A DNA stretch of 64,000 nt, taken from the NCBI GenBank assembly GCA_022661535.1, contig JAKULF010000004.1, positions 5,146,001 through 5,210,000 of the forward strand. The letters run 5' to 3'. Below the pieces are notes generated by a model. It ran no database searches, was not told the origin of the DNA, and saw only the letters and a list, made by a program, of their open reading frames with translations. Positions within the stretch are counted from its first letter, which is position 1, and each line of letters starts with the position of its first letter. Below, piece by piece: positions 35,459-46,897 of this stretch. The position numbers were made by a program, and so were the translations under genes. Source of the DNA: Eutypa lata. Its lineage: Eukaryota; Ascomycota; Sordariomycetes; Xylariales; Diatrypaceae.

Positions 35459-37934
35459 TTTCAGAGGAATACCGACGCTGAAGTCGGTGATGAGATCGAG
35501 CTTCGGTCTTTCCGAGTTGGCCGTACGCGTGGGGAGGCGCGGCCGTGGACTGGGGATGAAAGCCGTGGGGACGGTTGGGGAGGGAATGGTGAAGGATGGA
35601 CCCGGTGTCTTAGCCGGATACGAGAGAAAGAAACGAAAATGAAAAGTGACTCGTTTGGATTTCAATATAAGAATGTGGTTACTCAGTTACGAGAATAAAA
35701 CGACTGAGAAAAGAGAATGGACTGGAGTAAAACCCGAATTCGAAAGAATGAACGAAATCCAGGTGGGAAGTTAGCAGGTCTACTGCTGACTTTGAAATAT
35801 AAACCCCTTTTTGTTCAGAGACGACGTATAAACCGATTTCAAAGAGACCGTGAATAAGAAACTCGTTATAAGCGCCGAAAGAAGACGTTGAACCGTTGCT
35901 GATAAGAGATCGTATAAATAGTGAAAACCCGTAAGAGAGAAGACCGACGAAATGAGACTAGGAAAATAAAGAGAGAAAAAAGAGCAAAGAAAAGACTCAA
36001 GGAAAGTCGTTATACTGAATGTGAGATGCTTGGTTGGTGATGATGGAATAAGAGACAAAAAAAAAAAGTCTTGACTCCGGCTTGGGAGCTCTCACCTTAT
36101 GTATCCGGAGGCTCTGTTTGGGAAGATCTCTTCCCACCTTCACCGGCACCACCACGCCGGGCCAAGACTCACCATCTTCGATCCACATTGCTAAGAAAAG
36201 AAACAAAAAAGCAAAAAAGAAAATACACCAAAGCAGGTAACTTCGCGGCTATTATTCCTTGTCTACCTACCTATCTGCCTGCTACAGGCTAGCAAGCATC
36301 GACGATCGTACGTAGGTATGTATGGTTCTGGACCGCCAATGCTGGAGACGGTGTGGATCTCGCTCGCGGCTGCTTCACTGATGGATGCCGTCTATGAATA
36401 TCTATCTACCTAGTATTCTCTTCGTGCAATACATAGTAAACAAGCCTCTCCCTCTACTATCTAGGGTGGTGTCTATAGATGAAGCAGATGGCGGACTTCA
36501 CCAGGCGCTGGCGTAGCCAATAGGAAGCAGAACCCGGCAGTCTCTCTCTGGGGGTGGGCCGCCATTTTCGCTAGCCGCGCAGAAACCCACAGCCAGGGAT
36601 CAGGAAGATCCCCTAATAATTCTTCATTCCCGCGTTCTACATCGATTACCTACTTACTAGAGGTAGGTACTAACTACAAGGTAAGGTAGGAAGGAAGTTT
36701 ACCGCATACGCCAGAGTGGAGAGGGGACTTTGTCGCCCGTCTCTCACCTAGTCCTTTGGCAAGGTATGTATTTACGTAGGTATTCGACTTGACTGGACTG
36801 GGGCTGGTCTTGTTTGGTGAACATCGATGGCAGGGTGGATCGGAAAATTTCTATTGGTCCCCGGGGCCTCGTCGTTGAAATGAGGGACTGGGCTGATGTG
36901 GGCCCGGCCGGGGTCTGCTAAGCGCGGCCCGCGGCTACGTGCTTTTGTTAGCGACGTAGCACAGGCTTAACTAGGTACCAAGCCGCAAAGCAATGAACGG
37001 CAGAACGGGTCGACATCAATTCATTCATCATCAACCTACCTAGGTATCCAGCAGGTGGATGGACCCAGAGCGCGTTTCAGGTCGCGCGGTTGTTGAGCGG
37101 GGCGACCTTGACTTGACGAGCAGACTCATATTATAGGCAGTATGTAACTAGGTAGCTAGACGGCATGAAGAAGAGTAAGATGATTCATGGCACGATGCGT
37201 GGTGAGGTCAGAGTTGATGATGTACAGCATCCTCCAGTGATTTTATTATTCCATGCATGCCAGCCAGCATGGCCAAATACATACGCTTTATGCATGGAAT
37301 TTCTGTATTTGCAGTTTTGTCAAGGAACCATCTTAGCCAGTCAAGCTCATCGGAGCTCGTCTACCTAGTTAGCTGTGCTGTCTGGCTGGTTATAGACAAA
37401 AACCTGTATTGGTACATAAGAGTGGCACCATGACCACACCATTCACTATACACCATACGACGATGTATATCAATCTAGAAAGTCAGATAAGCGAAGAGTA
37501 GCAACATAGATTAGTTAGTATATTCCGACTGTGATTTCATGAGGATCTACTTGGCATATCCGCAGTAGCTGGATGTCCTTGCCGACTTTGGTAAGCTCAA
37601 ACTGAGGAACCATTGGCTGGGCTTTGCTAGTTAGACATCACATGCAAGGGACAGGCAACAATGCTTGGTTTGCTAAGAGCCGCATTACTATTCTGGAACT
37701 CGAGCTCATCAGACTACACTATTTTTGTTCCGCCTTGACGCCTACCTACGAACTAGTTCGGTTACATGAATGACTCTACCTATCGAAAAAGAAAAAAGCG
37801 CTGGCTGAAACAACCAACTTTTCTCCCCATCGTGTGCAAATGCTAAACTCTGGCAGCTGGCCAGCTATACGTATCCATCAATATCATGCTGCCTGGCCCA
37901 TCTGAAGGCAGCCTTGACCGTGCTCGACCGGCCC
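35459..37934. other. Intergenic region, no gene recognised
   Basis: About 2.5 kb between the minus-strand MARVEL-like gene (its promoter side, near 35459-36100, is purine/A-rich) and the end of the epsin gene. It includes TACCTAGGTA (37037-37046) and a short inverted repeat TTCCATGCAT/ATGCATGGAA (about 37250-37292). No frame has protein-like features. Confidence 0.6.
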
Positions 37935-39707
37935 TTAACCTAATAGGTCATCTAAGCCATTACTACCTGTTCCGGCAGGCTGCGAGCTGGCCGCGGGCTT
38001 CGGCGTACTAGCAGCAGGCGCGCCCCAGAGCGTGGCGTTAGTCTTCTCTTTGGCGAGCTCGCCCATTTTGGGCCCGGCTACAGGCGTGGTCTTCTTCGTA
38101 CCACCAGCTTGCCCCCAGAGATTAGCAAAGGGGTCACCACCGGCGGCGGCGGGCTTTGCGACAGGAGCTGCTGGCTTATTGTGTGCTGACATTCCTGAAG
38201 GGTTTGATAATGTCGGCGTAGACGAGAAACCAGGCAACGAAGAACCGGTTGACTGGGCCTGCACAGATTGAAAGTAGTTGGGCGCTGCTGCTTGATAGCC
38301 AGCAGGCTTTGGTGCTTGCGCAGGGATGGAACTGGTCGTAGGGACATTGAAGGCAGAATAGTTGACCGCAGGAGTGGTGTTCGAGCTTGGAGGAGGCGAA
38401 AGGGAAGACATCATGTCGGAAAGGTTGGCTTGCTGAGGGCCAGATACAGGCTTTGGGGCAGCAAATGTAGCGGTAGACTGGGCACTCGAAGTAACCATCG
38501 GCGCCCCCATGCCGAAAGAGTTCACAGGCGGAGGCGCAGGTGCTGCCGACTGGAAGTCATCAAAGTCATCATCATCATTGGTAGAGTTCGACAGTCCAGT
38601 CAAGGCAGAAGAGCCATTCGATGGAGCAGCGACGGGCGGAGCGGTAGTGGACGATTCGGGTTCGTCGAATGAGAAAAGATCGACTTCGGGTTCTTTCTTC
38701 TTCTCGGGGGCCTTTGAACCAGTTGTCTTCTTGACACCAGCCCTCTCGGCTCTTTCAGTTCTCCTCCTAGATGTAGTTGTATGAGAAGAAGTTCCCTCGT
38801 CATACTCATCGTATTCCTCGAACTTGTCGGCTCGGTTGCTAGAATCTCTCCAGTCATCCGACTGTCCCCCAAAACCTCCGCCATCGCCATAAACACCACC
38901 GGAATATCCGCCATATGCAGTAGAGCCCCCTCCGTACCCGCCAGATTCGCTTCCAAAGCCGCCGTACCTACTGCTGCTGGAGAAGCCACTTGAGCCTCCC
39001 TCGACACCAGTGTACTTGGCTTTATTGGTCCTGGCCTTCTTGCGCTCAGAACGGATCCGTTCAACATCGCCCAGGAGTTCTGCAAGTTCCTTGGCGCGGT
39101 TCCGAACGTTGATACCTTGGTCCTTCCCGTTCTGGTCGATAAAGTGGAATTGTCGGAGCATCTTGAGCAGTGTAATGTGTCCCCTCGCGTCATCAATAAC
39201 TCGTTCGGAGCCGTGCTTGATCAGGTACTCGAGGAGCTGTAGTGCTTTGTAGATTTGTCTCCATTCCTCGGCGGACTTCTCAGTGAAACGTCGATAGATC
39301 ATGGGCATAATCTCGTTAAGGGTTTGACTGATTCGATTAGCTTTAGCTAGGGATGCTAGGGATACCAATTATTAAAAGGAGGAGGGCATACTAATTAAAG
39401 GTGCCATTGGCGATTTCTTGCATAAGCGACGAAGAAGCGCCCCATGGTTCATTGTTGCTGGCTTCTCGCACCTAAGCACCGCGTCGCAATCAGTCGGGAT
39501 TCGCGTCGTCACATCAAGTACGGGCTTAATTACCTTTGCTTCCATCTCTGTATAATTCATGACAGCTGCGTGTTACATCGTATCAGTCAAGTGATCAACC
39601 ATGCATCGTCAATGGTCCAGCATACCATTCTGCGCCTTGCGAAAGCCGGCCTTAAGGTCGTATAGTGTCAAGTTAGACACCTGGTCCTTCAGGTTATTGA
39701 TATCCAT
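37935..39707 (-). CDS. ENT3: Epsin-like ENTH-domain protein (Ent3/epsinR type)
   Basis: Four minus-strand exons (39707-39626, 39565-39534, 39471-39392, 39327-37935) give 528 aa. The ENTH domain occupies about residues 1-165: LKAGFRKAQNAVMNYTEMEA, VREASNNEPWGAS, NEIMPMIYRRFTEKSAEEW, KHGSERVIDDARGHI and DQGINVRNRAKELAELL. The rest is disordered and Gly/Ser/Ala/Pro-rich. It carries an acidic-Phe motif DDDDFDDFQ (about 316-324) of the kind that binds the gamma-ear of GGA and AP-1 adaptors, plus DLFSF and a terminal DDLLG. Together these point to the Golgi/endosome epsin Ent3 rather than the endocytic Ent1/2, which carry ubiquitin-interacting motifs that I do not see here. Role by family: phosphoinositide-binding clathrin adaptor accessory at the trans-Golgi and endosomes. 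Intact. Confidence 0.92.
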
Positions 39708-40079
39708 TTTCAATGAGAGGTCTCCTTCTGGAGACAAGTAGAAGCTGTAACTAGGGTTGTAAAGAAAAAGAAGGAAGAAGTATGCGGATGCTGTTATCGC
39801 GGAAAAGGCGGATGGTGACGGATTTGATGTCGTGGATTAATGGCAGTTGGGCTTCTACAATCGAGACACCAGGACACCTGTTGTATCTCCGGTAGGCCCC
39901 TTGTTCATCCCGTCAACTAAATAAATCGACTAATGAAATGCCCAGGTACGAAGTACCTAGGCAATCTTAGTCTCTGGAATCACGTGACCTTTCATATAAA
40001 CTTGACCATGTTAGTTAATACATCATTTCTTTTTTATTCACAATCAAAGTACAACTACTTTCAAGTAGGTATATACTGT

Positions 40080-40620
40080 TTTCTATAATAACAAGATCAA
40101 ATATAATTTGTCATGGTGATTAGGAACTGTTCATGTATGTTTGGAGTGTCTGGGCATATATGGAGATATTCCCAAATTCAATATGGATTGAATTTTGTTG
40201 CATATGCCGAGGCTTTTGTCTAATCGGGTTGTTTTGACAACACATAGTTGCATATGCGGCAATTCGGTGTTAATAAAGCATTGACTTGTAAATTTTTGTT
40301 AATAAGAGATTCCTTATGTTAGAGTTACCAAGCAATCACGGGATTTGTAACTTTGCATATTTATTTTCATTATATTTTATTAATTGTTCCATAATTTTTT
40401 AACCAATTAAAGTGCCGGATCTTACCTTAAACTTTTATATTCTTAACGTTGTTGTATAATTATTTTAAATCCTTTTTAATTATACTTTTTTTAATTATTA
40501 ATGTATTATATATTTTACTTTTTGGCATTAATTATTAAAATTTTTATTCGGTCGTCGTTAAGTATTATTACATAGCCCGCGAAAAGTTGATTAATGCGTA
40601 GATTTGTAGTGTATGCATTA
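40080..40620. other. AT-rich block, probably RIP-degraded repeat DNA
   Basis: Long A/T runs, TpA-rich, with almost no protein-coding potential. Composition differs sharply from both flanks, including the adjacent epsin gene. No terminal repeats or transposase remnant could be read. Confidence 0.55.
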
Positions 40621-40716
40621 ATTCGTAACGGTGGTGGCGTCGACATCTAATCTAAATAATCTTATCGATAAGGGCCGAAAAGGTAAGGTAACTAGCTAAC
40701 CTACACTTACTTACAG

Positions 40717-40828
40717 ACCTACCTACCTACCTACCTACTTACCTACCTACCTACCTACCTACCTACCTACCTACCTACCTACCTACCTACCTACCTACCT
40801 ACCTACCTACCTACCTACCTACCTACCT
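40717..40828. repeat. (ACCT)n microsatellite
   Basis: About 28 ACCT units with one interruption (ACTT near 40737). It ends exactly in the palindrome CTACCTAGGTAG (40823-40834). Confidence 0.97.
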
Positions 40829-40852
40829 AGGTAGCCAACAACACCACTACCT

Positions 40853-41070
40853 AGCTGTACGGAGCTGTACAAAGCTGTACGAAGCTGTACGGAGCTGTAC
40901 GGATGCGGAGCTGGCTATACGGAACTGGCCGGATGCGGAGTTGGCTGTACGGAGCTGTACAGAGCTGTACGGAGCTGTACGGAGCTGTACGGAGCTGTAC
41001 GGAGCTGTACGGATGCGGAGCTGGCTATACGGAGCTGGCCGGATGCGGAATTGGCTGTACGGAACTATAC
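40853..41070. repeat. Minisatellite, 10-bp unit AGCTGTACGG, with a higher-order duplication
   Basis: Runs of AGCTGTACGG and close variants, interrupted twice by a related segment (GGATGCGGAGCTGGCTATAC... at about 40900 and 41010), so a longer unit of roughly 110 bp is itself duplicated. Confidence 0.9.
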
Positions 41071-41073
41071 AAG

Positions 41074-41720
41074 TAGCTTCAAGGTGCGCCGAGGAGCGGA
41101 TAGGAGCTGCGAAGCAGCTACTATCCGCTCCGACCAACAACTTAAGTAGGTATGTCGAAGGTAAGTAAGTAGGTCGAAGGTAAATAGGTAGGTCGAAGGT
41201 AAGTAAGTAGGTAAGTCGTACGGAGCTGTACAGGTAGCTTCAAAGTACGCCGAGGAGCGGATAGGAGCTGCGAAGTAGCTATTATCTGCCCCGACCAACA
41301 ACTTAAGTAAGTAGGTCGTCGAAGGTAAGTCGTACGGAGCTATACGGAGCTGTATTCGGAGCTGGCTGTACAGAGCTGGCCGTATGGGACTTGTATGGAG
41401 CGGTACGGAGCCGAAGCTATACAGGTGGCTTCAAGGTGCGCCGAGGAGCGGATAGGAGCTGCGAAGCAGCTACTATCCGCTCCGACCAATAACTTAAGTA
41501 GGTATGTCGAAGGTAGGTAGGTATGTTGAAGGTAGGTAGGTAGGTCGAAGGTAGGTAGGTAGGTCGAAGGTAGGTAGGTAGGTCGAAGGTAGGTAGGTAA
41601 GTCGAAGGTAGGTAGGTAGGTAAGTTGTACGGAGTTGTATAGGTAGCTTTAAGGTACGCCGAGGAGCGGATAAAAGCTGCGAAGCAGTTATTATCTGCTT
41701 CGATTAACAACTTAAATAAG
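41074..41720. repeat. Four copies of a hairpin-bearing repeat unit separated by GGTAGGTCGAA minirepeats
   Basis: Each unit reads (A)AGGTGCGCCGA, then a hairpin, then CGACCAACAACTTAAGTAGG. The hairpins lie at 41093-41131, 41254-41292, 41445-41483 and 41663-41701. Copies 1 and 3 have 18-bp arms (GGAGCGGATAGGAGCTGC and its complement, one mismatch) and a GAA loop. Copies 2 and 4 differ almost only by C-to-T and G-to-A changes. Between units are variable runs of GGTAGGTCGAAGGTA. Minus-strand frames across this block are repeat artefacts. Confidence 0.9.
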
Positions 41721-41858
41721 TAGGTCGTCGAAGGTAGGTCGTTAAAAGGTAAATGTAAGGTTTTATAAAGATAAATATCTTTATCGATAAGCGTTATCGG
41801 GCAAAATAACGTATTTATAAGATAAGTTAGCCCTTATCTATGCGCTAATCCTTAAGCA

Positions 41859-41873
41859 GCCTGCGAAGCAGGC
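41859..41873. repeat. Short hairpin GCCTGC-GAA-GCAGGC
   Basis: A perfect 6-bp-arm inverted repeat with the same GAA loop as the larger hairpins just upstream. It may be the edge of the same repeat family. Confidence 0.5.
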
Positions 41874-43386
41874 GACAGCGCCAGCTGGTCAAACCGATAC
41901 CTGCTTTATTATTCTATAGTATAAAATTTTGCTGTTTTCGATTCGAGCTATTAGTTGCAATTGTATTAAACCCCCAGCCCCTTTCTCTGATTTCCAATAT
42001 TCAAAGGTATGTGGCTATTATTTCCTTGCTCTCAAGACAGATAGATAGCTTTAGCTATCACTAGCATTCCTTGAATACTGCAACCTAAATCTACCGAAGT
42101 CTGTAGAAGTTCTCTAAGACGAGCAGATGGTTAGCAACCCCTTTACTACATACTCTGAGATTTTCTAGCGTGATACGTCATGCAGTACCAGCTCGGGCAT
42201 GTCCGGGTTTGTGTTCAAGTCTATCATCCCCTGAACTCCTTATCTTGAATCCGGAGTCTACTCTGCATAGCGTCAAGGACGGGCAGTAGACAATGGGAAC
42301 ATAGGAACCTCTCTGAAGTTGTTCTTGGTGTGTGTAGGTTTGTCCTGCCCTGTATTCGTACCGGCATACCGCCTTTCAGCACTCAAACCCGATGCATGCC
42401 GAAAGGGCCGGGATAATGTTGGGGGGTGGGGGAGTACATGTCCCGATGGCGCAGCTTTGCACTTGGGAAGCTGGGCAGCTCTGTGGACAGAGTGTGTGCC
42501 TGTTTTTCTGCCGCATCTCAGAAGCTCTCCGCCGGTACCAATTCACCAATCAACAGCCTCAAAGCAGAGCTTGCAGAAGCCATTACGCACATCATGTATG
42601 CGCTCGCAATTCTATCTTGGGCTGTGTGGGTGTGGTGATAGGCTTATGTTCATTCGTACGATATACTATGTCTCTCGTACAAAGACCTATGAATGAACAA
42701 GTCCACCAACTCTCTAGATCTCCCAAACAGCCTTTCATACTATGTCAGGATAGGAGATCGAAGGAACACAAAGGTACTGGAGGGCCAACCAGCCAACCAG
42801 CCACCCCGCCAATAGCGTGCATCATGACTACAGTTTCCATGTTTGCAAAATTCGATTCAGAGCTACATCATTCCAAGGTCGTCTCTGATTCAATCAAACA
42901 TTCCTAATGGGTCACACCTATAAGCAAGGAAACAGCTCAAGCTGCAACATTGAATGTAGGGTATGTATGTACGTACATACGTAAGTACATACGTGCATAC
43001 AATGTAGCAAGAGCAACGGATCCGGCAAGATAGATCGCAGATCAACGGGGGCGGGGTGCGGGGTCCAAAGTGGTTCCTAAGTACCTACCTAGGTAGTTCC
43101 TAGGGAGAGTTCTCATAACACCTGTACAAATTCAATGGATGAGATGCTGCGTGTTTGGTTTTTTAGTTACATACCAACCTACTTCCAACCCTTTTTTTAA
43201 TGCTTGCAGGTGCTTTGCTCTCTTTTTTCTGATGCTCCGTCAGACGCGAAGTGGAGTTCCCAACAGCTGCTTTGCATAGCTTCGCAGTTGGCATCACGAA
43301 CTACCCACTTTTATTATCTGATTAATTGGCTATGAATTCATGCTGACATCTAAAGTTAGTTAACCCCCCCTTGTAGATTTTCAGAC

Positions 43387-44587
43387 ATGGCATCACTGAA
43401 GCCCCTCCTTCGTTTTGAACCCCGCGCTGCTCGACACTTTTCTTCCTCGATCTCAACAGCAGCAGCTTCTTCAACCTCCCGTCCATTTCTCTTCCCCAAG
43501 AAAACTCCCTCTACTTCATCTTCATTCTCAATTAGATTCTTCTCCGCCACATCAGCCAACATGACCAAGAAAGTGTAAGTCTTATCCATCTGTGAAAATA
43601 AACAAACCTCAAACCCCCAAGAGCTTTGTCTTGTTGACAATTGCATTGCAGCTTCTTCGACATCACCTGGGAGGGTCCTGTTCTGGACGCGAACGGTCGT
43701 CCTACTGCCACTGTCAAGGGTAAGTAAGCTTCTTCCATTAGTCAAAATCCTAGATTTCATCATGATTCCTATCATTGGACATCATTTGATGAGATATTTT
43801 CCTTCAATTGTTTCTATCGATTATGTGCTGTACTCCTACGGGAAAGCCTTTTAGATGTTGCATTGAGCTTCATCACCCCGCATTGCACATGTCTCACAAA
43901 CTACCAACATCAACGTCAACAACCCCTCATTGCAATTAATGCAGCTTAGCTACCTTCCTGTCGTCTATGAACCTCAATTGAGCTCGTGCTGACAGAAACC
44001 CCACCCTACAGAGCAGTCCGGTCGCATGAACTTCAACCTCTTCGACGATGTCGTTCCCAAGACGGCTGAGAACTTCCGTGCTCTCTGCACCGGCGAGAAG
44101 GGCTTCGGCTACAAGGGTTCTTCCTTCCACCGTATCATCCCCGAGTTCATGCTCCAGGGTGGTGACTTCACCCGTGGCAACGTATGTCTATTCGTTATGG
44201 ATGAATTGTATTTTAGATATATTACTAACAACAATGCAGGGCACTGGTGGCAAGTCTATCTACGGAGAGAAGTTCGCCGATGAGAACTTCCAGTTGAAGC
44301 ACGACAAGCCCGGTCTGTTGTCCATGGCCAATGCTGGCCCTAACACGTAAGATCTTTTCCCCTAATAACTTGCCATTCTCAGCTAACCTTTCCATTCTAG
44401 CAACGGCTCCCAGTTTTTCGTTACCACTGTCGTCACGTCGTGGTTGAACTCCCGACATGTCGTCTTCGGTGAGGTCGCTGACGAGGAGTCGCTCAAGATC
44501 GTCAAGGCGCTCGAGGCCACCGGCTCGCAGAGCGGTGCTGTCAAGTACAACAAGCGACCTACCATCGTCGACTCGGGCGAGTTGTAA
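43387..44587 (+). CDS. Cyclophilin A-type peptidyl-prolyl cis-trans isomerase, mitochondrial plus probable cytosolic form
   Basis: Five exons (43387-43574, 43652-43719, 44012-44181, 44240-44346, 44401-44587) give 239 aa. The isomerase domain is complete: [15 protein letters not shown] with the catalytic Arg, Phe and Gln, [14 protein letters not shown], and [12 protein letters not shown] with the Trp and His that bind cyclosporin A. The first 58 residues are rich in Arg, Ser, Ala and Phe and lack acids ([20 protein letters not shown]), a typical mitochondrial presequence. A second ATG (residue 59, [13 protein letters not shown]) is where a cytosolic cyclophilin would start. In Neurospora one gene is known to yield both forms, and the same is likely here. 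Intron 2 is long (292 nt). By family it assists protein folding and is the cyclosporin target. Confidence 0.95.
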
Positions 44588-45621
44588 GGGAATGTTACGA
44601 GGTCTTCTTCTCTCTGTGTGTAATAACTCTTACTTCGCACATGGCGTTGCGTTCCCCTGCTTTCTACTGGTCGTATAGGCGCCAGTAAATATGTTGAGGG
44701 ATGGATCTGGTCAAGCTCTGGACTTTGGGAAAGCTAGCAAAATAGTTTTCAAGATCGTCTAACTACGAATGCTCGCTGTACGCACATAATGATGTTCCCG
44801 CAAGTGACTGTGTTGCACACCTAAGTAATCTATTCGCCCGTCGTAAAAGTATCTAGGTCATTGTAACTTAAGAAAAGAGATCGTAGCACTAACACGGAGG
44901 AAGGCCCGTTCCAGTAGATTGTTGCGTAGAGATAAAAGCCCAGTAAAATGACCTGTACGTGGATGGCCGCATTACAAAGTCTTACCTAAGGATTTTTATC
45001 CTATCGCAAGTTTCTCTGCTCGACACAGTTGCAATGCAAGTCTGAGACTTATTGGTGCAACTTCAAATTCCCTCAGCTCTAGATGACTTCAGAAAAGCTT
45101 TGGATTTACGTGGTCTTGAAGGCTCCATAGATATTCTGGTCTCAATTAATGGGTGTTTGGCTACGGATAGAGTTACGTTTTTAGGATTAGGTTCGCCTTA
45201 CATGAAACGGGAGGTGATCACAAACTCTGATAGTAAGTATACTGGTTGCTGAACATGGAAATCAACCTGTCTTCATAGCAGGAACCAATGTAAATTCTTT
45301 ATTAGAGTACTATCAGCAATCCACAAGTCTCATTTAAAATGCACACACTGCCGTCCCATCCGAGGGAGCGACATGCACCATAGAACGCCTAAGCTATGCT
45401 ATACACACGATACATAAGTGAAGGAAATTCAATCACATCAAGTTGTCTCTCCCACCTTATACACACATACATCTCCTCCACGCTTCTCTTCTCCCCTTTG
45501 ACCTAGGATCTCCCGACGAACAACCGAACGAACAATGCCGGTTCGCAGAACAAGAGGTATGTCTTCCCGCGACCTTTCGAAGAAGAAAAATGACACAGCT
45601 AAGAACCTGGTAATTGGACCC
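44588..45621. other. Convergent intergenic region, nothing firmly recognised
   Basis: About 1 kb between the cyclophilin and the 3' end of the RPC34 gene. A 66-codon frame at 45052-45252 looks mildly protein-like but begins with TTG and has no joined exon; not called. Confidence 0.55.
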
Positions 45622-46897
45622 CTACGCGAGCCACTGATCAAAATACTCGCAACCCCCCGCCCAAACGGGCCCACCCTCCTCACAGAGCTCGAAGACCGGA
45701 CACCGACCGCACGGCGCGGTCGTGAGCCCGTTCCCCCGCGGCTCCCAGTAGTCCTCGGCGTCGAGCTTGACCGCGGGCGCAATGCTGTTCTTAGCCACGC
45801 GCGCGACGCGGTAGCCGATGCGGTCTCCGACCTTGACCTCCTCGAGGCGCCCCTCCCACACCAGCACGTCCACCAGCTCCTGGATGTGCTCCGCGCGCAG
45901 GGCCTGGCCCTTCGCGAAGTGGCCCGATGCCACGGACGCGGCTAGGTCGTCGACGGTGGGGTAGTCGTTGTAGCCGGCGGGGAGGGGGAGGCGGCGCGTC
46001 GTGGATGGTTTGTGGGCTTTGGGGGGTTGGGATGTGGCGGGATCGTTGGAGGCGTCCATCGCGTCTGCCGTCCGCTTGCGGCTGCTGTTGGCGGCGGCTT
46101 CCGACGCGGAGCCCTTTATTATTCCCTTCTTGGGGAGGATGGGGCTCGTGGAGCTGGAGGCCGAGGCGCGGCTGGCGCGCTCGCCGGTGCTCAGGTAGCT
46201 GCCGCGCTGCTTGACGAGCTGGACGACGACGCGCTGCAGCTCCTCGATGTAGGGCTCGTCGAGGTACGAGTCGGTGTAGAAGGGGCCGCCGGTCGCGCGG
46301 GCCGAGGGCTTGATATGCGCCTTGATCCACATCTTCTTGCTGGCATTTTCCACCGTCGTGAACTGGCTGATGAGCCGCTTCGTCTCGAGCTCCTTCAGGG
46401 CCTTGCGCATGGCGGAGTCCTGGATGTTCACCCGCCGCTTGATGTCCTGCTGCCAGGCCCCCTCCGCCCCCGCCGCGTCGATGATCTCGTATACGAGGAC
46501 TTGCTCTTGGCTTGTCAGGAGCTTGTATCTGGTGTTGGAGGAAGGCGCCTATGGTTAGCTACGGACAGGGCCTGTTCTTGCTGATGCTGGCGCGGACGCG
46601 CGCGCGCGCGCTAGGGGTGGTGGTTGGCACTTACTTGACTGCCTCAGCCTCGGGACGCATTCGCCATGCCACGCCGCTATGCAAGTGGACCGGGGCGAAT
46701 AGGCGCTCGCGGGTCAAGAGCGAGATGACATCCATCAGCTTCTTGACATCCTTGGGCGGGATGACCTCGAGTCCCATGAGGTCATCCTGCGACAGGGGCT
46801 TCTCGTAGTCGCCGGCGAAGGCATCGTGACACGCATCGTAAAGCTGATCCTTGAGGAGCTGGAGCTCTTCGGCGAGCTTGACGGTCGAGGACGCCAT
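45622..46897 (-). CDS. RPC34: RNA polymerase III subunit RPC6 (Rpc34/POLR3F homologue)
   Basis: Minus-strand exons 46897-46635 and 46528-45622 give 389 aa. The tandem winged-helix region of Rpc34 is readable: VKLAEELQLLKDQLYDAC and the SGVAWRMRP strand of the first, then YKLLTSQEQVLVYEIID, GAWQQDIKRR and MRKALKELETKRLI of the second. FTTVENASKKMWI is highly characteristic of the family. The C-terminal four cysteines (C361, C364, C370, C381; CGRCPVFELC...GGC) match the iron-sulfur motif of POLR3F/RPC34. Role: opens the promoter and contacts TFIIIB during Pol III initiation in the nucleus. The 106-nt intron contains a (CG)n run (about 46597-46611). A Ser/Ala-rich linker (about 205-260) is longer than in yeast. 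It shares an upstream region with STI1 on the other strand. Confidence 0.95.

Larger units (their letters stand above)
39708..43386. other. Repeat-rich intergenic region
   Basis: About 3.7 kb. The first ~250 bp are the epsin promoter. From about 40080 to 40620 the DNA is very AT-rich, then come the simple-sequence, minisatellite and hairpin repeats listed separately, to about 41873. From 41900 to 43386 no gene is recognisable; the frames at 42319-42907 lack any motif. A palindromic (GTAC/TACGTA)-rich stretch lies at 42961-43000 and a CTACCTAGGTAG palindrome at 43085-43096. Confidence 0.65.

Noticed and set aside
41093..41701. CRISPR-like array
   Set aside because: Four units with hairpins and spacers, but units are long, spacers are simple repeats, the genome is fungal and there are no cas genes.
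40847..41710. Minus-strand frames across the minisatellite and hairpin repeats
   Set aside because: Translations are simple repeats of the tandem units (for example PTYLPSTYLP), not proteins.
45052..45252. 66-codon frame with a mildly coding look
   Set aside because: Begins with TTG, has no upstream ATG exon and no identifiable family.
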